Assembly (NCBI RefSeq): GCF_048551375.1
Contig: NZ_JBLYZJ010000001.1
Location: 354,339-418,338 of the forward strand
Source of the DNA: Faucicola sp048551375
Lineage (GTDB): Bacteria > Pseudomonadota > Gammaproteobacteria > Pseudomonadales > Moraxellaceae
Direction of reading: 5' to 3'
DNA length: 64,000 nt
The notes under the pieces are model-generated. The model saw only the letters and a program-made list of their open reading frames with translations, did not search any database and had not been told where the DNA came from. Of this stretch, positions 27,611 through 37,700 are shown one piece after another; position 1 is the stretch's first letter; each line of letters starts with the position of its first letter. A program made the translations under genes and the position numbers.

Positions 27611-28654
27611 TTAAGAGAATTTTTGCTCAAATTTCACTTTTACTTCATCATTTAACCATTGATAAAATTGGCTAAATGTCTGATTATCATCTTTCACCGC
27701 TTGCAATGATGTCATCAAATCGCCCATGACTTTGGGCATATTTGCCAAATAACGGTCTTTGCCATCACGTTGGAATAGACGGATAAAAATGCCCAATACT
27801 TTCAAGTGGCGTTGCATACTCATCACGTTAAATTCACGGCTAAATTCACCTAAACTTTTGGTATAACGGCTTTCGATATTGCCCAATTGATAAAATTTGG
27901 CGAGATGTTCGCTGACCCAATTTTCATCAAAATTAATGTAGGCATCACGGAGCAATGACGCTAAATCATAGCTATACGCCCCAATCACCGCATCTTGAAA
28001 GTCAATCACCCCCAACTCATCTGTGCCGTCCAGCACCATCAGATTGCGACTGTGAAAGTCACGATGAACGACTACTTGCGGTTGGGCGGTGACTTGTTTG
28101 ATAATTTCGGCTTGTAAGTTTTGCCAAATTTGTTTGGTTTTTTCGCTCAATTCCACGCCAATGTAAGGCAAAAACCATTCGGTAAATAGCGACATTTCAC
28201 GAGTGAGCAGTGCCTCGTCATACGGCGGTAGGATTTTTTCCGCCTCGCTAAGGTCAATTTGTTGAATGGCTAAAATCTCTTGCATGGCTTGTTGATAGTG
28301 GCGTTCGGTTTTTACCATATCCTCACTGTTATTCACATCTTTGGCTATCACATCGGCAAAATCAGTCGCCCCCAAGTCTTCCATCACGATAAAGCCTTGG
28401 GCTTCGTCAATGGCTTCAAGTTTTGGTACATGGACATGGGTTGCCATGAGTTTATCGACAGCGATAAATTCTTTCACGCTTTCTTTGTCAGGCGGTGCGT
28501 CCATCACGATATACTGTTTGTCACCGACCGTCAGACGGTGATAGCCACGAAAACTGGCATCGCCTGCAAGACGCTGATGTTGTAGGTTTTGGTTGGGGAA
28601 AACTTGGGTCAGCCAAGTGTGAAGCAGTTGGTCACGTTCTGAAAAATTGCTCAT
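27611..28654 (-). CDS. amgK: N-acetylmuramate/N-acetylglucosamine kinase AmgK
   Basis: The 347-residue aminoglycoside-phosphotransferase-fold kinase shows the N-lobe RLAGDASFRGYHRL, the hinge IVMEDLGATDF, the catalytic loop VVHRDFHSRNLM and the metal-binding GVIDFQDAVIG. AmgK phosphorylates the anomeric position of MurNAc or GlcNAc, feeding MurU in cell-wall recycling. It is divergent from lptD with a short shared promoter region, the arrangement known from Pseudomonas. Length is as expected (about 340). Confidence 0.9.
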   Translation of the reverse strand: MSNFSERDQLLHTWLTQVFPNQNLQHQRLAGDASFRGYHRLTVGDKQYIVMDAPPDKESVKEFIAVDKLMATHVHVPKLEAIDEAQGFIVMEDLGATDFADVIAKDVNNSEDMVKTERHYQQAMQEILAIQQIDLSEAEKILPPYDEALLTREMSLFTEWFLPYIGVELSEKTKQIWQNLQAEIIKQVTAQPQVVVHRDFHSRNLMVLDGTDELGVIDFQDAVIGAYSYDLASLLRDAYINFDENWVSEHLAKFYQLGNIESRYTKSLGEFSREFNVMSMQRHLKVLGIFIRLFQRDGKDRYLANMPKVMGDLMTSLQAVKDDNQTFSQFYQWLNDEVKVKFEQKFS

Positions 28655-28666
28655 AAAAGGGTCTTG

Positions 28667-28695
28667 TTGCTGTTAAAATTAATCGCAATTATAGC
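28667..28695 (+). promoter_or_regulatory. Candidate sigma70 promoter for lptD
   Basis: TTGCTG (28667-28672) and TATAGC (28690-28695) are spaced by 17 bp. This places a start of transcription near 28702, between divergent amgK and lptD. It supports a translation start downstream of about 28710 for lptD. Confidence 0.5.
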
Positions 28696-28741
28696 ACCTT
28701 TATCAGCGGTTTTTTGCAAAAAAACTGCCTATCGTGATATG

Positions 28742-31687
28742 ATGAAGCGATTCTGTTTGCTTGTTGGTTTTCTTATGAGCCACGCTATCCGCCATCACGC
28801 CACCATTATGACAACGACCATGACAAAAAAAACCACTTCACTGCCCAATTTATCCCCTTTAACGCAAGCCTTACAACAGGGCTATCATTGTTTATCTCAC
28901 GCACATTCACCCAAAAAATTGAGCAAAAAACGCATGGGGCGAAAAGGGCGAAAAATGCTAGGCTTGGGTGTGGTGGGCGTGTTGGAGCTATGCTTGAGCC
29001 AAACAGGTTTTGCCCAATCGCTTCAATCGTTTGACAACACCCAAACCGCTCAATCGCTGGATAATACCCAACTTGCCCAAAAAGAAGCAGAAGCATTAGC
29101 GGATACCACGACCACCTTAGATATTACCAAACAAGGGACAACACCAATCCCATCGCCTATTATCAGTGAAGAATCGGCACGCACACGCCCCAATTACACA
29201 CCCACGGCAAAACAGCAAGCCAGCCTTGAACGTCTAAAAACCCATTATCAAAAAAATACCGAAGCCACTGATAATACCAAGACGAACCATTCAACTTCAA
29301 CGGCTAATACACCGCTTTCCGCCCCCATGTGTCAAGGGCAATGGGTATATCCAAGCAGTGATTATCAACAAAAAAATGCCATTGAAGCCAGTAAAACGGA
29401 TAAACCCAACAGTGCGTTTCCGCTATATGCCGAAGCGGATTATGGCTATTATGACAGTGAAAACTATGCCGAATTAAGCGGTAATGTCAAAGTCAATCAA
29501 GGTCGCCAACAGATTGAAGCGGATAAAGTGGTGGTCAATTTACAAGAGGGCGTGGCGGCTGCCCAAGGCAATGTGATGTTGGTGGATGCTTCGCAATCCG
29601 AGGGACTGAATACTACAGGTTCTGCTAATACCGCTAACCCTAAAAATAGCAAAGGCGGGCTGATTACCATTGCTGATGAAATCGCCTATCAAACCGACAC
29701 TACCAAAGCCACTGCCAAAGATGTTGCCTTTGCCAGCGTGCCATTACAGGCACATGGTTATGCCAAACAACTCAATAAAGTCGATGAAAGTCGCTATGAA
29801 ATTGATGATGTGATGTTTACCACGTGTGAGCCTGAGCATCCAATGTGGCAAATCAATGCCAAAAATATCGACATTGACACCGATACAGGGCGAGGAGAGG
29901 CGTATAATGCCACCCTTAAAATCAAAAATACCCCTGTGTTTTATTTACCTTATTTTAATTTTCCGATTGATGATAGACGCACCAGTGGGTTTTTATTGCC
30001 TCGTGCAGGGTTTAAAAGCGATGGCGGTTTTAATATAGAGGTGCCATATTATTTTAACCTTGCTCCCAACTATGATGCCACGCTGACCCCCAGTATTTAT
30101 ACCAATCGCAATCCCATGCTGACAGGTGAATTTCGCTATTTGACAAAAGATTATGGCTATGGCGATTTGACTGCTTCGTATTTGCCCAGTGACCGTCAAT
30201 ATCACGACCAAGACCGCAGTCGTGTGTTTTTTAATCATCATTGGCAATCAGCCGATTATCCTACCTTGTCTGCGGATGCGATTTATCAATATGTGTCAGA
30301 TTCGGCGTATTTTGATGATTTTGATGACTTGGGCATGATGGCGAGTCAGCTAAATTTACCCAGACGTATTCAAGCCAATTATTATAACGATTATCTGACC
30401 GCCCTTGCCAAAGTCGAAACTTTCCAAACATTGGATAATAATTTGACCAATGGGATATTGGCGGACAAAGACAAACCCTATTATCGGTTGCCCCAGTTGT
30501 CCGTAAATTATCGCATTCCCACCGAGAGCTTGCCTTGGGAAATGCCAACGGCGTTACAAAAAATGCAATTAACTGGGGTCAGTGATTTTGCGTATTTTAA
30601 ACGCCCAATCACCGACAATTCTGCCCCTGAACGCAGTGGGGCAAGGCTGTATAATAAGCTGACCGCTTCGTATGCCATCGAACGCCCTTGGGGCTACATC
30701 ACGCCATCCGCCAGTCTGCAACATTTATACACCCAATATGATGAAGATAGTTTGGTGGCCAATGGTATTGATGAAGGTAATAAAAATAAGTCAATTTTTG
30801 TTCCTGAATTTAGCCTTGATAGTGGCTTGAATTTTTATAAAAAAGGCTCGCCATTGGGTAAATTTGACCAAACATTGGGCGGTTATCAACTGATTAGCCC
30901 TCGCCTAAAATATGTGTATTCACCCTACCGTGACCAAAGTGATGTCCCCAATTTTAACACTCGTTTGGCATCATTAAACTTTCCACAACTGTATGAAAAT
31001 TCTTGGTATTTGGGCTATGACCGCTTACCAGACAACCATCATATTACCCCTTCTATCAATTATCGCTATATTGATAATAATGGCTTAACTCGTTTTGATG
31101 GCAGTATCGGACAGCAATTCTTTTTGGATGATATTCGAGTGCGTTTGGATAACAGTAATCAACCAATTTCTATTGATAGCTCTGGTACGGTGGTGCAACT
31201 AAGTACCCAACCTCGGCAAGATTTTTGGATGGATTTTGATGGGGCATTGTCTGATAATGGTGAGCTAAATTATTATAACGCCCAGCTTCGCTATGCACCC
31301 ACTCATAATAGTTTATATAATGTAGGCGTTATCAAACGCAATGCCAACCCTTTGGGGCAACGTGATTTATCAGCGGTCACTGTTTCGGCAGTTTTCCCAA
31401 TTAATGATAATTGGCAATTTTTAGGGGCAGTGCAGTATGATAATTTACAAAACCGTTATAGCGAAATTTTAGCAGGTCTGACATACGAAAGCTGTTGTTA
31501 TGGCTTATCGGTGTATGGGCGTAGCTATTATAATGAGCTAGATAGCACCGCTAAACGCAACAATGCCATTATGGCAGAATTGAGCTTGAGCGGTATCGCC
31601 AGTCGCCGTAGTGGTAAATTATCTCGATTGATTAGCGATAGGGTATTAGGCTATGACCCAAATTTTAATCCGACTGGGAAGTTTTAG
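28742..31687 (+). CDS. lptD: LPS-assembly outer-membrane protein LptD
   Basis: LptD inserts lipopolysaccharide into the outer leaflet with LptE. A Lys/Arg-rich leader and hydrophobic segment (LGLGVVGVLELCLSQTGFA) form the export signal. The OstA/LptA-like domain follows (ELSGNVKVNQGRQQIEADKV), then the barrel domain starting near TPVFYLPYFNFPIDDRRTSG. The conserved disulphide cysteines are present: one in APMCQGQW, one in FTTCEPEH and the CC pair in YESCCYGLSVYGR. At about 980 residues it is longer than E. coli LptD (784), mostly through a polar region before the OstA domain. The start is uncertain: ATGs at 28739, 28742, 28775 and 28808 are possible and none has a strong ribosome-binding site. 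Confidence 0.93.
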   Translation: MKRFCLLVGFLMSHAIRHHATIMTTTMTKKTTSLPNLSPLTQALQQGYHCLSHAHSPKKLSKKRMGRKGRKMLGLGVVGVLELCLSQTGFAQSLQSFDNTQTAQSLDNTQLAQKEAEALADTTTTLDITKQGTTPIPSPIISEESARTRPNYTPTAKQQASLERLKTHYQKNTEATDNTKTNHSTSTANTPLSAPMCQGQWVYPSSDYQQKNAIEASKTDKPNSAFPLYAEADYGYYDSENYAELSGNVKVNQGRQQIEADKVVVNLQEGVAAAQGNVMLVDASQSEGLNTTGSANTANPKNSKGGLITIADEIAYQTDTTKATAKDVAFASVPLQAHGYAKQLNKVDESRYEIDDVMFTTCEPEHPMWQINAKNIDIDTDTGRGEAYNATLKIKNTPVFYLPYFNFPIDDRRTSGFLLPRAGFKSDGGFNIEVPYYFNLAPNYDATLTPSIYTNRNPMLTGEFRYLTKDYGYGDLTASYLPSDRQYHDQDRSRVFFNHHWQSADYPTLSADAIYQYVSDSAYFDDFDDLGMMASQLNLPRRIQANYYNDYLTALAKVETFQTLDNNLTNGILADKDKPYYRLPQLSVNYRIPTESLPWEMPTALQKMQLTGVSDFAYFKRPITDNSAPERSGARLYNKLTASYAIERPWGYITPSASLQHLYTQYDEDSLVANGIDEGNKNKSIFVPEFSLDSGLNFYKKGSPLGKFDQTLGGYQLISPRLKYVYSPYRDQSDVPNFNTRLASLNFPQLYENSWYLGYDRLPDNHHITPSINYRYIDNNGLTRFDGSIGQQFFLDDIRVRLDNSNQPISIDSSGTVVQLSTQPRQDFWMDFDGALSDNGELNYYNAQLRYAPTHNSLYNVGVIKRNANPLGQRDLSAVTVSAVFPINDNWQFLGAVQYDNLQNRYSEILAGLTYESCCYGLSVYGRSYYNELDSTAKRNNAIMAELSLSGIASRRSGKLSRLISDRVLGYDPNFNPTGKF

Positions 31688-31793
31688 GCGTTTATGCAAA
31701 AAACAACAAATCGGCAATACCCTAAAAAAACCTTTATAGTAAACTAAACAGCATTCATCAAAAATAAGTTGATTTATTCAATTAGGAATTATC

Positions 31794-33842
31794 ATGGCTA
31801 AAAACTCTGCTAAAACCACACCGATTCAAACCCCTCAACCTCGCCAAAATTCTTTGCCTTTTGCTTTGGTATTAGGGGCATTGGCTTTGGGTGTTACTCC
31901 TGTTAGTATGGCAGAAACCAAACCCCAAAAAGCTGAAAATACGAAAGCTGAAAATACAAAAGTTGAAAAAGCCAAATCAGATAAAGCTAAAGTTGAAAAA
32001 ACTAAAAAAGCTGACAATGTTAATAAGCGTGAAACAACTCAAAAATCCACAATTACCCAAAAAGCCAATCAAAGTAAACAGGCTGATTTAACAAAAACAG
32101 CGACTGCAAAAACTGATACCTCAAAGTCAAGCTCGGTTAAATCCACATTGACTAAACTCACCACACCTTCCGCCAAACCAACAGCGACAACCGCTAAGAC
32201 TGACACTCATACGGCAAAAAAATTAGAAGCCAAACCATCAACGGCTAAACCTATCGCCCCAACCAAACCCATTGTGTCAATCAAACAAGCTAGCCCCACA
32301 AAAGCACAAGCCCCAAAGTCCGAAGCCCTTAAAGCTCCAACTGTAAAGCCTCAAACGGTCAAGCCTCCAGTCGTAAAACAACCAACGACTAAAACCAACA
32401 CTGTGAGCAAGCCAAATCCTAGTACCAAGCCCATCACAGTCACACCCAAAAAAACCACAACTGACAAAAAAAATACGCTTGATAAAAAAACCATAACTAA
32501 TACGCAAGCATTGGTCGAAGCAGACCCTATTAGCCAACCAATTGACCCTGTGGAGTTAGCTTTACCCCTCACGGAAATGCCCGATTCGACTTCTGAAGAT
32601 ATGATTGATGGGGTAGTGGCACTGGTCAATGACACCCCTGTCCTAAATAGCCAACTGCAACAAACGGTCAAACAGCTTGCGAACCAATCGTCAAATCAAG
32701 ACAAAAACGATTCGCAACTACTTAAACAACAAGCCCTTGACCAAATCATCGCTCGCCAGCTCCAACTTGACTTGGTGACACGCCAAGGTCTAAAAGCGGA
32801 AGAACAACAAATCAACACAGCATTGCTTGCGATTGCCAAACAAAATGGCGTGACCAATTTAAATGCACTACAACAACAACTTGAAAAACGCCGTCAAGGT
32901 AGCTATCAAACCCTACGCCAAAAAGTTAGTGAAGACTTAGCCATTCAAGCCTTACAACAGCAACAGCTTGCCAAGCGTATCAACATCACTGATTCAGATA
33001 TTGATGCTTTTTTACAATCTGATGAAATGCAACAACAAGAGCAAACGCAATACCATACCCTGCATATTCGTGTGCCTTATGGCGACATTACCCTTGATAA
33101 AGATAAAATACCGACTATCAGTGATAGTCAAAAACAACAAGCCAATACCACCGCCCAACTTATCGCCAAAGCCTTACACGCTGATAATGTTGATATTGAG
33201 CAACTACTAATTAATGCCCAAGAAAAAGACAGCCCACAGCTTGAGGGTGGTGATATGGGCTTTCATGTCGCTAGTGAGCTACCTAGAGAGCTTGCTCAGG
33301 CAATTATAGCGTTAAACGTAGGGGAGGTTACGGCACCGCTTGCCACGGCTGAAGGGGTGAACGTTATTAAACTGGTTGATAAAAAAGGTGGCAGTCAGCA
33401 ACTCATTGACCAATGGCAAACTCGGCATATTTTGATTAGCCCATCAAGTAGTGTCACCCCAGAACTTGCCAAACAACAAATTGACAACCTCTATGAACAA
33501 CTGCGTCAAGGGGCGGATTTTGCCACCCTTGCCTCGACCTACTCCAATGATGTGGGTAGTGCGGTGAATGGTGGTTCATTAGGGTGGGTTGGTAAAGGTG
33601 AGATGGTGGCAGAATTTGAAAAAGTGATGCAAAACACCGAAGTCAATGACTTCTCAATACCGTTTCAAAGCCAATTTGGTTGGCATATTCTAAAAGTTGA
33701 TGCTAAACGTCAGCAAGATGTTGCAGACACCGCTCGCCGTAACACCGCTCGTGAGCTACTGTATAAACGTCAAGCCCCACAAGCATTACATGACTGGATT
33801 AAAGAATTACGCTCACAAGCGTATATTAAAATTATCGAGTAA
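31794..33842 (+). CDS. surA: Periplasmic chaperone / peptidyl-prolyl isomerase SurA, with long N-terminal extension
   Basis: SurA escorts outer-membrane proteins, including LptD, across the periplasm. The N-terminal core domain begins near MIDGVVALVNDTPVLNSQL. Two parvulin (PpiC) domains follow at about residues 418-535 and 540-645 (HTLHIRVPYGD; TRHILISPSSS with FATLASTYSND and GGSLGWVGKGE). The first parvulin domain is the more divergent. Between the signal segment (about residues 20-38) and the core lies a ~200-residue Lys/Thr/Pro/Ala-rich low-complexity region. The total is 682 residues against 428 in E. coli. AGGAAT precedes the ATG, 106 bp after lptD. Confidence 0.93.
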   Translation: MAKNSAKTTPIQTPQPRQNSLPFALVLGALALGVTPVSMAETKPQKAENTKAENTKVEKAKSDKAKVEKTKKADNVNKRETTQKSTITQKANQSKQADLTKTATAKTDTSKSSSVKSTLTKLTTPSAKPTATTAKTDTHTAKKLEAKPSTAKPIAPTKPIVSIKQASPTKAQAPKSEALKAPTVKPQTVKPPVVKQPTTKTNTVSKPNPSTKPITVTPKKTTTDKKNTLDKKTITNTQALVEADPISQPIDPVELALPLTEMPDSTSEDMIDGVVALVNDTPVLNSQLQQTVKQLANQSSNQDKNDSQLLKQQALDQIIARQLQLDLVTRQGLKAEEQQINTALLAIAKQNGVTNLNALQQQLEKRRQGSYQTLRQKVSEDLAIQALQQQQLAKRINITDSDIDAFLQSDEMQQQEQTQYHTLHIRVPYGDITLDKDKIPTISDSQKQQANTTAQLIAKALHADNVDIEQLLINAQEKDSPQLEGGDMGFHVASELPRELAQAIIALNVGEVTAPLATAEGVNVIKLVDKKGGSQQLIDQWQTRHILISPSSSVTPELAKQQIDNLYEQLRQGADFATLASTYSNDVGSAVNGGSLGWVGKGEMVAEFEKVMQNTEVNDFSIPFQSQFGWHILKVDAKRQQDVADTARRNTARELLYKRQAPQALHDWIKELRSQAYIKIIE

Positions 33843-33869
33843 GAAATTAACAATGATGGTGGGCAGGTA

Positions 33870-33898
33870 TCTGGGCGTAAGCTATTACGCCCTACGAC
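33870..33898. repeat. Family B palindrome (copy B6)
   Basis: GGGCGTAA (33874-33881), loop GCTA, TTACGCCC (33886-33893), then TACGACTT. It lies between convergent surA and folE, where it could stop transcription from both. Confidence 0.8.
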
Positions 33899-33912
33899 TT
33901 TAGATTTTGGTA

Positions 33913-34527
33913 TTATGCTTGCGGAATCGCCATCAAAAACTCACTGCGAGCCTGTGCATTGTCTTTAAACTCACCCAATAGCGAGATACTGCGAGTGGTC
34001 GAGTTTTGCTTCATCACCCCACGCATCATCATACACATATGAGCCGCATCCATCACCACGGCAGCCCCTCTTGCTCCTGTCATGTCCATCACCGCTTGGG
34101 CGACTTGTTTGGTCAAGTTCTCTTGGATTTGTAGCCGTCTGGCATACATATCGACAATGCGAGCCATTTTTGACAAGCCAATGACCTTATCACTCGGCAA
34201 ATAAGCCACATGAGCCACGCCATAAAACGGCAACATATGGTGTTCACACATTGAGTAAAATTCGATATTTTTTACCAAAATCAACTCGTTATTATCGGTT
34301 GGGAAAATCGCATTATTGGTGATTTCCTCGAGATTTTGGTGGTAGCCTTGGGTCAAAAACGCAAAGGCTTTACTGGCACGTTCTGGCGTGTCGAGTAGCC
34401 CTGCTCGGTCAAGGTCTTCCCCTGTTGAGGCGATAATTTGGCGGTAGGCGTTGGCGTTATCGGTGATAAATGCTTTTGGGTCTAATGCTGTGGTCATGGG
34501 ATTTATGATGTCAAAAAAAATAGGCAT
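33913..34527 (-). CDS. folE: GTP cyclohydrolase I (FolE type)
   Basis: The 204-residue enzyme converts GTP to 7,8-dihydroneopterin triphosphate, the first step of folate synthesis. The zinc motif is FYSMCEHHMLPFYG, with the second Cys in AAHMCMMMRGV. DRAGLLDTPERASKAF and GLSKMARIVDMYARRLQIQE are also diagnostic. ATG at 34527 has an AAGGG upstream; an internal ATG at 34497 is the alternative. Confidence 0.96.
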   Translation of the reverse strand: MPIFFDIINPMTTALDPKAFITDNANAYRQIIASTGEDLDRAGLLDTPERASKAFAFLTQGYHQNLEEITNNAIFPTDNNELILVKNIEFYSMCEHHMLPFYGVAHVAYLPSDKVIGLSKMARIVDMYARRLQIQENLTKQVAQAVMDMTGARGAAVVMDAAHMCMMMRGVMKQNSTTRSISLLGEFKDNAQARSEFLMAIPQA

Positions 34528-34705
34528 AGCTTACCCTTTTAGACATATTTGTAAAGGGTTTTTTGCGAAACGTTACGATTATTTTTGGTAACGCTGAATA
34601 AGCCGTTTATGGTATGGGAAAAATCGTGTAGAATTTGCTGGATTTTATAGGTTTTGGGTTGGGTATTCGTCTTTTTATTTAAGAAGTTATTTAACAAGGA
34701 TTTTT

Positions 34706-37700
34706 ATGTTTCAGTCAATTATCATTGAAAAATTTATCAACGCTCAAGATATTACCACCCTCGAAACGGCTTATCATGCCTTTACCAGTCGTTTTCACGA
34801 CCTAGATTTTCAAGCCAATATCAAGCAAAGCAAAGAAGAGCAGTACCAAGAGGGATTTTTGCGTGATTTATTTGTGCAGATTTTTGGCTACACACTAAAT
34901 CCCACCACAGGCTACAACCTCACCACCGAACTTAAAAACCTCAAAAACAGCAAAAAAGCGGATGGGGCGGTGCTAAAGGACGGTAATGCCGTTGCGGTGA
35001 TTGAATTAAAAGGCATGGATACCACCGATTTATCACGCATTGAAGCCCAAGCCTTTGGCTATAAAAATAACCATCCCACTTGCCGTTATGTGATTACATC
35101 TAATTTTCAAAAATTGCGGTTTTATATTGACAATGCAGTCGAGTTTTTGGAATTTGATTTGTTTAAACTGGATTTTGAGCAGTTTAAGCTATTGTATTTA
35201 TTGTTAAATTGTCAAAATTTACTTGCTGATATTCCCCTAAAACTCAAGTCTGAGTCCATCAGCCAAGAACAAAAAGTCACCCAAGCGTTATACCAAGATT
35301 ATTCTCGTTTTAAACGAGCCTTGTTTGATGATTTGGTGACATTAAACCCCAGTTTTGACCCATTGACCCTATTCCAAAAGTCGCAAAAACTCCTTGACCG
35401 TTTATTGTTTATCTTTTTTGCCGAAGACAGTGGTTTGCTAAATGCCAACACCGCCCACACCATGCTCCAAGAGTGGGAGCAAACTCGTAAACTCAAGCTC
35501 AAAATGTCGGTGTATGACCACCTCAAGCATTATTTTGGCTATCTCAATACAGGCTATAAGGACGAAAATAGCGAGATTTTTGCCTACAATGGCGGATTGT
35601 TCAAACCTGATGATGTGCTAGATAATGTATTGATTTCGGATGAGATTTTGTATACGCATATCAAAAAATTGGCGGATTATAACTTTGCCAGTGAAATTGA
35701 TGTCAATATTTTGGGGCATATTTTTGAAAATAGCCTAAGCGAAATCGATGAAATCAAAGCCGAATTGAATGGCGAAACGCTCGACAAGACCCAAACCAAA
35801 CGCAAAAAAGATGGCGTGTTTTATACCCCCAAATATATCACCAGTTATATTGTGCAGAACACGGTGGGCAAGCTATGTACCGATAAAAAGGCAGAGTTTG
35901 GCATTGTTGATGAGCTATATATCAGCGATAAAAAGCGTCAAAAAAAGACCCAAGAGGATTTGCTAAATCGTCTAAAAACCTACCGTGCGTGGTTGCTCGA
36001 CATTACGATTTGTGACCCTGCGTGTGGGAGTGGGGCGTTTTTGAATGAGGCGTTGAATTTTTTGATGGCGGAACACGCTTATCTCGATGAGCTTGAGAGC
36101 AAGCTGTTTGGCGGTGGGTTGGTGTTCCAAGAGGTGCGGAATCACATTTTGGAGCATAATTTGTTTGGGGTGGATATCAACCCTGAGTCGGTGGAGATTG
36201 CGAAGTTGTCGTTGTGGCTACGCACGGCTGAACCGCATCGTAAATTGTCGAATTTGAATGAGAATTTGATGTGTGGTAATTCGTTGATTGATGATGTGGC
36301 GGTGGCTGGGGATAGGGCGTTTGATTGGGAAAAGGCGTTTCCGCAAGTTTTTGCCAATGGTGGTTTCGATGTCATTATTGGTAATCCGCCGTATGTGAAA
36401 TTAGAACAAATTAAAGCCGTATCAGAACAATTAGCCAAGATGAATTATGAAACCTTTGAAAAACGAGGTGATTTGTATGTTTTATTTGTCGAAAAAGGCT
36501 TTAATCTGTTAAAAGAAAATGGCTTGATTTCATTTATTATGCCGAATAAATGGCTACAGGCAGGCTATGGCAAGTCATTAAGAAAGTATTTTTTAGAGCG
36601 AAATTTGGAAAAATTAATTGATTTTGGTGATTTGCAAATTTTTGAAGGGGCAACGACTTACCCTTGTATTTTTGTGGCTGAAAAATCTCAACCGACTGAA
36701 AATATTGAAATTTCTGTTTTGAAATCAGCTTTACAAATGGATTTTATTAATAATATTCAAGAAAATTTGCAAGTGTTTAACCATGCTGATTTTGATGAAA
36801 ATACATGGGTTATTTCATCTACTAAAGACAAAGAAATTTTAGAAAAGTTAAATAACAATCTCACTTCTTTGAAAGAATTTATAGGTGGGGATGCCTATTA
36901 TGGTGTAAAAGCAGGTCTTTCCGAAGCATTCTTTATTGATGAAAATGTAAAAAATCAAATGGATAATGATGCGGAAAAATTTATTTTTCCATTTGTTCAA
37001 GGTCGTGACATTAAAAGGTATTTAACGCCTAATGATGTGAATTACTTAATCCGTATTGAAAAAGGCTTTTCAAAGTTACAGCAAATCAATGATGAAAAAA
37101 GTGGGGAATTATTTTTAGAAGAAAACTACCCATCGCTGTTTGGTTGGCTAGAACCACATAAAGAAAAAGCGAAAAAAAGAACTGATAAAGGGGATTATTG
37201 GTGGGAATTGCGAGCGTGTGATTACTATAGTAAATTTGCACAACCAAAAATTATGTATCAAACATTCCAAGTTAGCCCATGTTTTATCTATGATGACAAA
37301 GAGTTGTATTGTAATAATTCAATGTGGATTATTCCAACAGATAATAAAGGGTTGTTAGCCGTATTAAACTCAAAAATGGGTTGGTGGCTTATCTCAAAAT
37401 ACTGTACTCAAATCCAAAATGGCTACCAACTTATTTGGAAGTCTTTTGGACAAATTCCAGTACCAACAAATTTAGATGAATTATCCATCAAAGCCGATGA
37501 GATGTTGAGATTAAACAAACAACTACAAGACGTACAAAGCAAATTTTTACGCACGCTTGACCGTAAATTCAACCTGACCGACCCCAGTAAAAACCTCCAA
37601 AACTGGCACACCCTCACCTACAAAGACTTCACCAAAGAACTCGCCAAAAAGAAAATCAAACTCACCCTTGCAGACGAAGCCGAATGGGAAGACTACTTTA

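Noticed and set aside
34560..34705. Possible small RNA or attenuator in the folE-restriction gene gap
   Set aside because: Only a weak CGTTAC/GTAACG inverted repeat is present, with no terminator or promoter pair to support an RNA gene.
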